Positions 50,065-52,985 of a stretch of 52,985 nt of DNA are shown here, piece by piece. Numbering within the stretch: the first letter of the stretch is position 1; every line of letters starts with the position of its first letter. The position numbers and the translations under genes are program-made. Source of the DNA: Ichthyophonus hoferi (lineage: Eukaryota > Opisthokonta > Ichthyosporea > Ichthyophonida > Ichthyophonidae); the NCBI GenBank assembly GCA_002751075.1, contig NAOQ01000051.1, positions 91,111-144,095 of the forward strand. The letters run 5' to 3'. The notes under the pieces are model-generated. The model saw only the letters and a program-made list of their open reading frames with translations. It made no database searches and had not been told where the DNA came from.

Positions 50065-50183
50065 ATCAGTCAATTCAGCATTTTGCCAGACATAACGACG
50101 TTAGTACTGAAATGACCATCACCAAAAAGAAAAAGAAGAAAAAAAAAAAGGCACAGCCTAACAACCGGTTACCCATAGTATAA
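50065..50183 (+). CDS. orphan lysine-rich terminal exon, gene unknown
   Basis: After a strong acceptor (CCTTTCTTCTTGTAG) the phase-1 frame reads DQSIQHFARHNDVSTEMT, then nine lysines after ITK-type context, then AQPNNRLPIV and TAA. The basic C-terminus and strong pyrimidine tract look like a real last exon. I found no convincing upstream exon between 46189 and 50064, so it may belong to a small gene I could not assemble, or be a remnant. Confidence 0.35.
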
Positions 50184-50628
50184 TTGGAACTGAAACCCAA
50201 AATAGAAAACCACTTAAAAAGCAAGTATAATGTCTTGACTTTTGACATCTGTCAAATTGACGGGATTCTTATTATCACAAATGATAGTTATATCGGACCA
50301 CATAGATTTAAGTTTTTTTTCAGGCTGTTAAGTTTTTTCCCCTATAGGAGTCTCTTTAAGCGTAAACGTATATAGTCAGCAGCTGTACTATCGTACTATC
50401 CAATGTAATTGTCTATGTCCAGTTGTTTTAGTTATCATAAAGGTATTTCTTGTTTCTGACTGTCCATTATATTCTTGAACATCCCCACTTTATCCTCTCT
50501 GTATTAACTCCATTTTCTGTTCATTTACACTTACTTTTTCACCTCTATCGTCTTTCATTCGGGCATGTTTCTATGTTATCTCTTTGGCGCGCTTGCTCTC
50601 ATCTTGCTTTACTTGGTTAGAAAATCTC
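50184..50628. other. intergenic region between convergent 3' ends
   Basis: About 450 bases between the orphan exon and the kinase stop codon. It should hold the kinase 3' UTR; no motif stands out. Confidence 0.45.
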
Positions 50629-52979
50629 TCATTGATTCTGTCTTCCATCTAGTCCACTGTCAAAGGGTTTTGGCCGGAGAGTACATAGTTTAGGTACCAA
50701 TAGAGTTCTATTGAAACTTGTCGGTGGAGTACAATTTAGCTGCCATTCTTGTGTATTTTCTACTGCAGTAATACCATTACTGTCTTCATCTCTGTGTATA
50801 ATCTTTATCTTTGTTGTGTGTGTATCTTTTCCTTTATCTACCGTCGATATTCCGTGATTATCACAAACCATTTTTAATTGTTCTTTCTCTCCTCGTATCC
50901 TCTCATCCTCTACATTCGAAATCTCCATTATTTTCATTTTATCCATCTTCATCTTAGCTTCTATCGAGTGCTCCTTATCACGATCACCTATATCGTTTAC
51001 CTTGATAATATCATCCTGATCTATGGTACTGCTACTAGACTGGCCCTGACCCCAAGCCAATTGCATATGTCGGTGGGAACTATAACGAGGGAGTCGCTGT
51101 ATAATTGATGGACTATTCTTCATAACCAGAACATGTTTTATGGTTCGGCAAGTAGCCGCCTGAAACTCGGACGTGCCAGCCCTCCACATTGTCCCTGGAC
51201 TGCCCAGTGACTTGGTCATGATCTCCTCCCAATCAATCGTAACATCTTTAAACCTATCCTCATCCTGGCTTTTTTCCTGATACATCCATGAAGTATTTTT
51301 GCTCTTTTTAGACGGTTTCAATTGGCCCCACTTTTTATCAGGCAATGATCTTTCTAACCCTGTCTTATTATATTTGGTAGGCCGGTGGTTCGGCATACGT
51401 AATTCTGGCGTCATGTCTCCTCCCTCAAAGGTATGAGTATGTTTTCTTTTGGATTTCTTGTGTACAGCTAGTACGTGTTGCCTTTTAAGGTTACCACTCC
51501 CTGTAGATAATTGGTCAGGATGATGCTTACGCTTACGTACACTCTGTTCTGTTACCTTGGTTTCATAGATGACACGTCGTCTACGAGCCGATTCGGATCT
51601 CTGACCACATTTCTGTGGATTACTGTCAGGAAAAGAGAGAGAATGAGACAAAGAAGAGAAGTAAACAATGTATATCATTTCCATATTGTCAATAGTTTTA
51701 TTGGCCAAATCATACTTCTTCATGAACTTGGCAACATAATATGGGTGATTTAAATGATAACAAATGAAAAATGAATATCATTATGAACACTACTTCATAA
51801 ATTGTTCAGAATATTTCCTTTCGCGGGTCTAATAATACGGGTTCAGCTGTCGAGTGACTTTTTGTTATCAGTGTTTCTAATTTCTACATAAATGCTTCCA
51901 TTTTTTTTAAAGAAAACAAAATGCACATACGCTATCTTTAATATCCTTATAGCTCATAGTTATCATCAATCATTCTAATAATTTGTTTTAACTCCACTGC
52001 GATTTACCTATAATGGCATTGGCCTGCTATAAATATGTACACATATAGATAATCTTTATTTTAAAATATCATAATATTCAACCAGCTAATAATATCAAAC
52101 CACGTGATTTGGTTGAATTTATGCATTACTTTAATTTACAATAAAACAATTGTTTTATTAGTCAAATAAAATATGAGATATTTTAAAAATATTATGTTAT
52201 CGATATTAGCCAATAGAATATCTATTATATAATAGTTATATAACAGCTGCCTTATTTAGTAAAAATAATAATACAATGTGATACCTATATAGCATGAATG
52301 AAACATACATATACACACTTAGTAGATCAGCTCTATAGACCCGTATACATAAACACAATTGACTTGGTCAACGACTTCACTTATCATATACTTATATATA
52401 CTTATATAGCTACCTGGCTATTTCTTGGATCAGCTGTTCTTCATATGCAGTCAGATATCTGGAAACATCTTCGGCTGAACTGCGGTCTTGTGGGTTGATT
52501 GCAAGACACATTTTAAGGAGACTCTATAGGGAGGAAAAGGAGAAAAGAGAGGAGAGAGAGGAGAGGATAGAGTAGGGGCGGGGTTGGATGGATATAGGTG
52601 GACATTAGGCTTGTTATATGGTACATATATACATATAACAGACGACAAGAGTCTATATCTATAATATATAATAAGATATACCAATCCATTTTACCACATG
52701 CTACTATATATTACTACTACATACTACTATACACTACTATATGCTACTATATACTAATATACACTACTATATACCACTACATACTATTATACACTATTAT
52801 ATACTACTATATACTACTATACACTAGTATATGCTACTATGTAGATGACCCACCTGCCATTTATCCCCATGTGTATCGGCTATATATTTAGTAACTGTAT
52901 CCTCATTGGTTACTAACTCCTGTAATCTAACTTCGTCAAAGGTTCCCCCCCATGCCTTAATTCCTCGTGATAATAACTC
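50629..52979 (-). CDS. protein kinase, 3' part: C-lobe end and long basic tail
   Basis: Three exons in transcript order: 52854-52979, 52414-52523 and 50629-51622 (stop). They total 1230 nt (409 visible residues). The first exon starts right after a CTATAG acceptor at the window edge; the rest of the gene lies beyond it. ELLSRGIKAW fits subdomain IX of a kinase, and LLKMCLAINPQDRSSAEDV fits subdomain XI with its conserved Arg. The 330-residue last exon has no known domain. It has basic clusters (ESARRRRVIYE, VRKRKHHPDQ, KKSKRKHTHT) that could act as nuclear signals, then acidic-basic charged stretches. Expected: Ser/Thr-type kinase, possibly TKL- or STE-like; the subfamily cannot be set without the N-lobe and activation loop. 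Confidence 0.75.
51623..52413 (-). other. kinase gene intron
   Basis: A 791-nt intron (donor GTAGCT, acceptor CCTGACAG). It contains a perfect 20-bp palindrome at 52140-52159 (AATAAAACAATTGTTTTATT). Confidence 0.75.
52690..52840. repeat. (TACTATATAC)-type minisatellite
   Basis: About 150 bases of imperfect 5/10-base units (ACTAC/TATAC variants) inside the kinase intron 52524-52853. The Tyr-Ile-Leu-rich open frame over it is a repeat artefact. Confidence 0.85.
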
Positions 52980-52985
52980 CTATAG

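Noticed and set aside
43354-51857. Shared 10-mer GTCACTCGAC / GTCGAGTGAC near 43354 and 51848
   Set aside because: A pair of matching 10-mers is expected by chance in a 53-kb window.

Overview
This is nuclear DNA from an intron-rich, strongly AT-biased eukaryote. The evidence is spliceosomal introns of about 0.2-2 kb in nearly every gene, animal-type calcium-binding EGF exons, and opisthokont-like CDC123 and AP-2 sigma orthologues. The mix of animal-like modules (cbEGF arrays with phase-1 introns, CaMK-type calmodulin helix, AP-2 sigma) with a fungal/bacterial-looking GDSL esterase suggests a unicellular holozoan such as an ichthyosporean or filasterean. That placement is inference; the window has no rRNA or other decisive marker. 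I saw no tRNA, CRISPR, intact transposon ORF or recognisable virus-derived element. Layout: (1) 703-3007, plus strand: the 3' part of a CaMK-like gene (calmodulin-binding helix, EF-hands, C-terminal PH domain); its kinase domain would lie left of the window. (2) 3008-7367: intergenic, with a ~430-bp fold-back element (5361-5792). (3) 7368-28603, minus strand: a 25-exon gene for a secreted protein of about 1577 aa. It has a signal peptide, an unrecognised N-terminal region of roughly 450 aa with a furin-like site, then 26 EGF-like domains. Eighteen of these are six tandem copies of one two-exon, three-EGF module. All 24 introns are phase 1 in this model and one appears to be GC-AG. A 557-base assembly gap lies in one intron. 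(4) 31646-32686, minus strand: an intronless GDSL/SGNH hydrolase with an N-terminal signal or anchor. (5) 33714-38152, plus strand: complete 8-exon CDC123 (eIF2 assembly factor). (6) 39870-42489, plus strand: 5-exon AP-2 sigma subunit, 142 aa. (7) 44197-46188, plus strand: two-exon protein with one C2H2 zinc finger interrupted by the intron. (8) 50065-50183: an orphan lysine-rich terminal exon, plus strand. (9) 50629-52979, minus strand: the 3' part of a protein kinase gene with a long basic tail. The genes do not form an operon-like unit. They look like ordinary neighbours: housekeeping trafficking and translation-assembly genes, two signalling kinases, and two secreted or surface proteins. 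The most unusual locus is the EGF gene. Its modular duplications can be read at exon, phase and intron level, and its N-terminal region matches no family I recognise.
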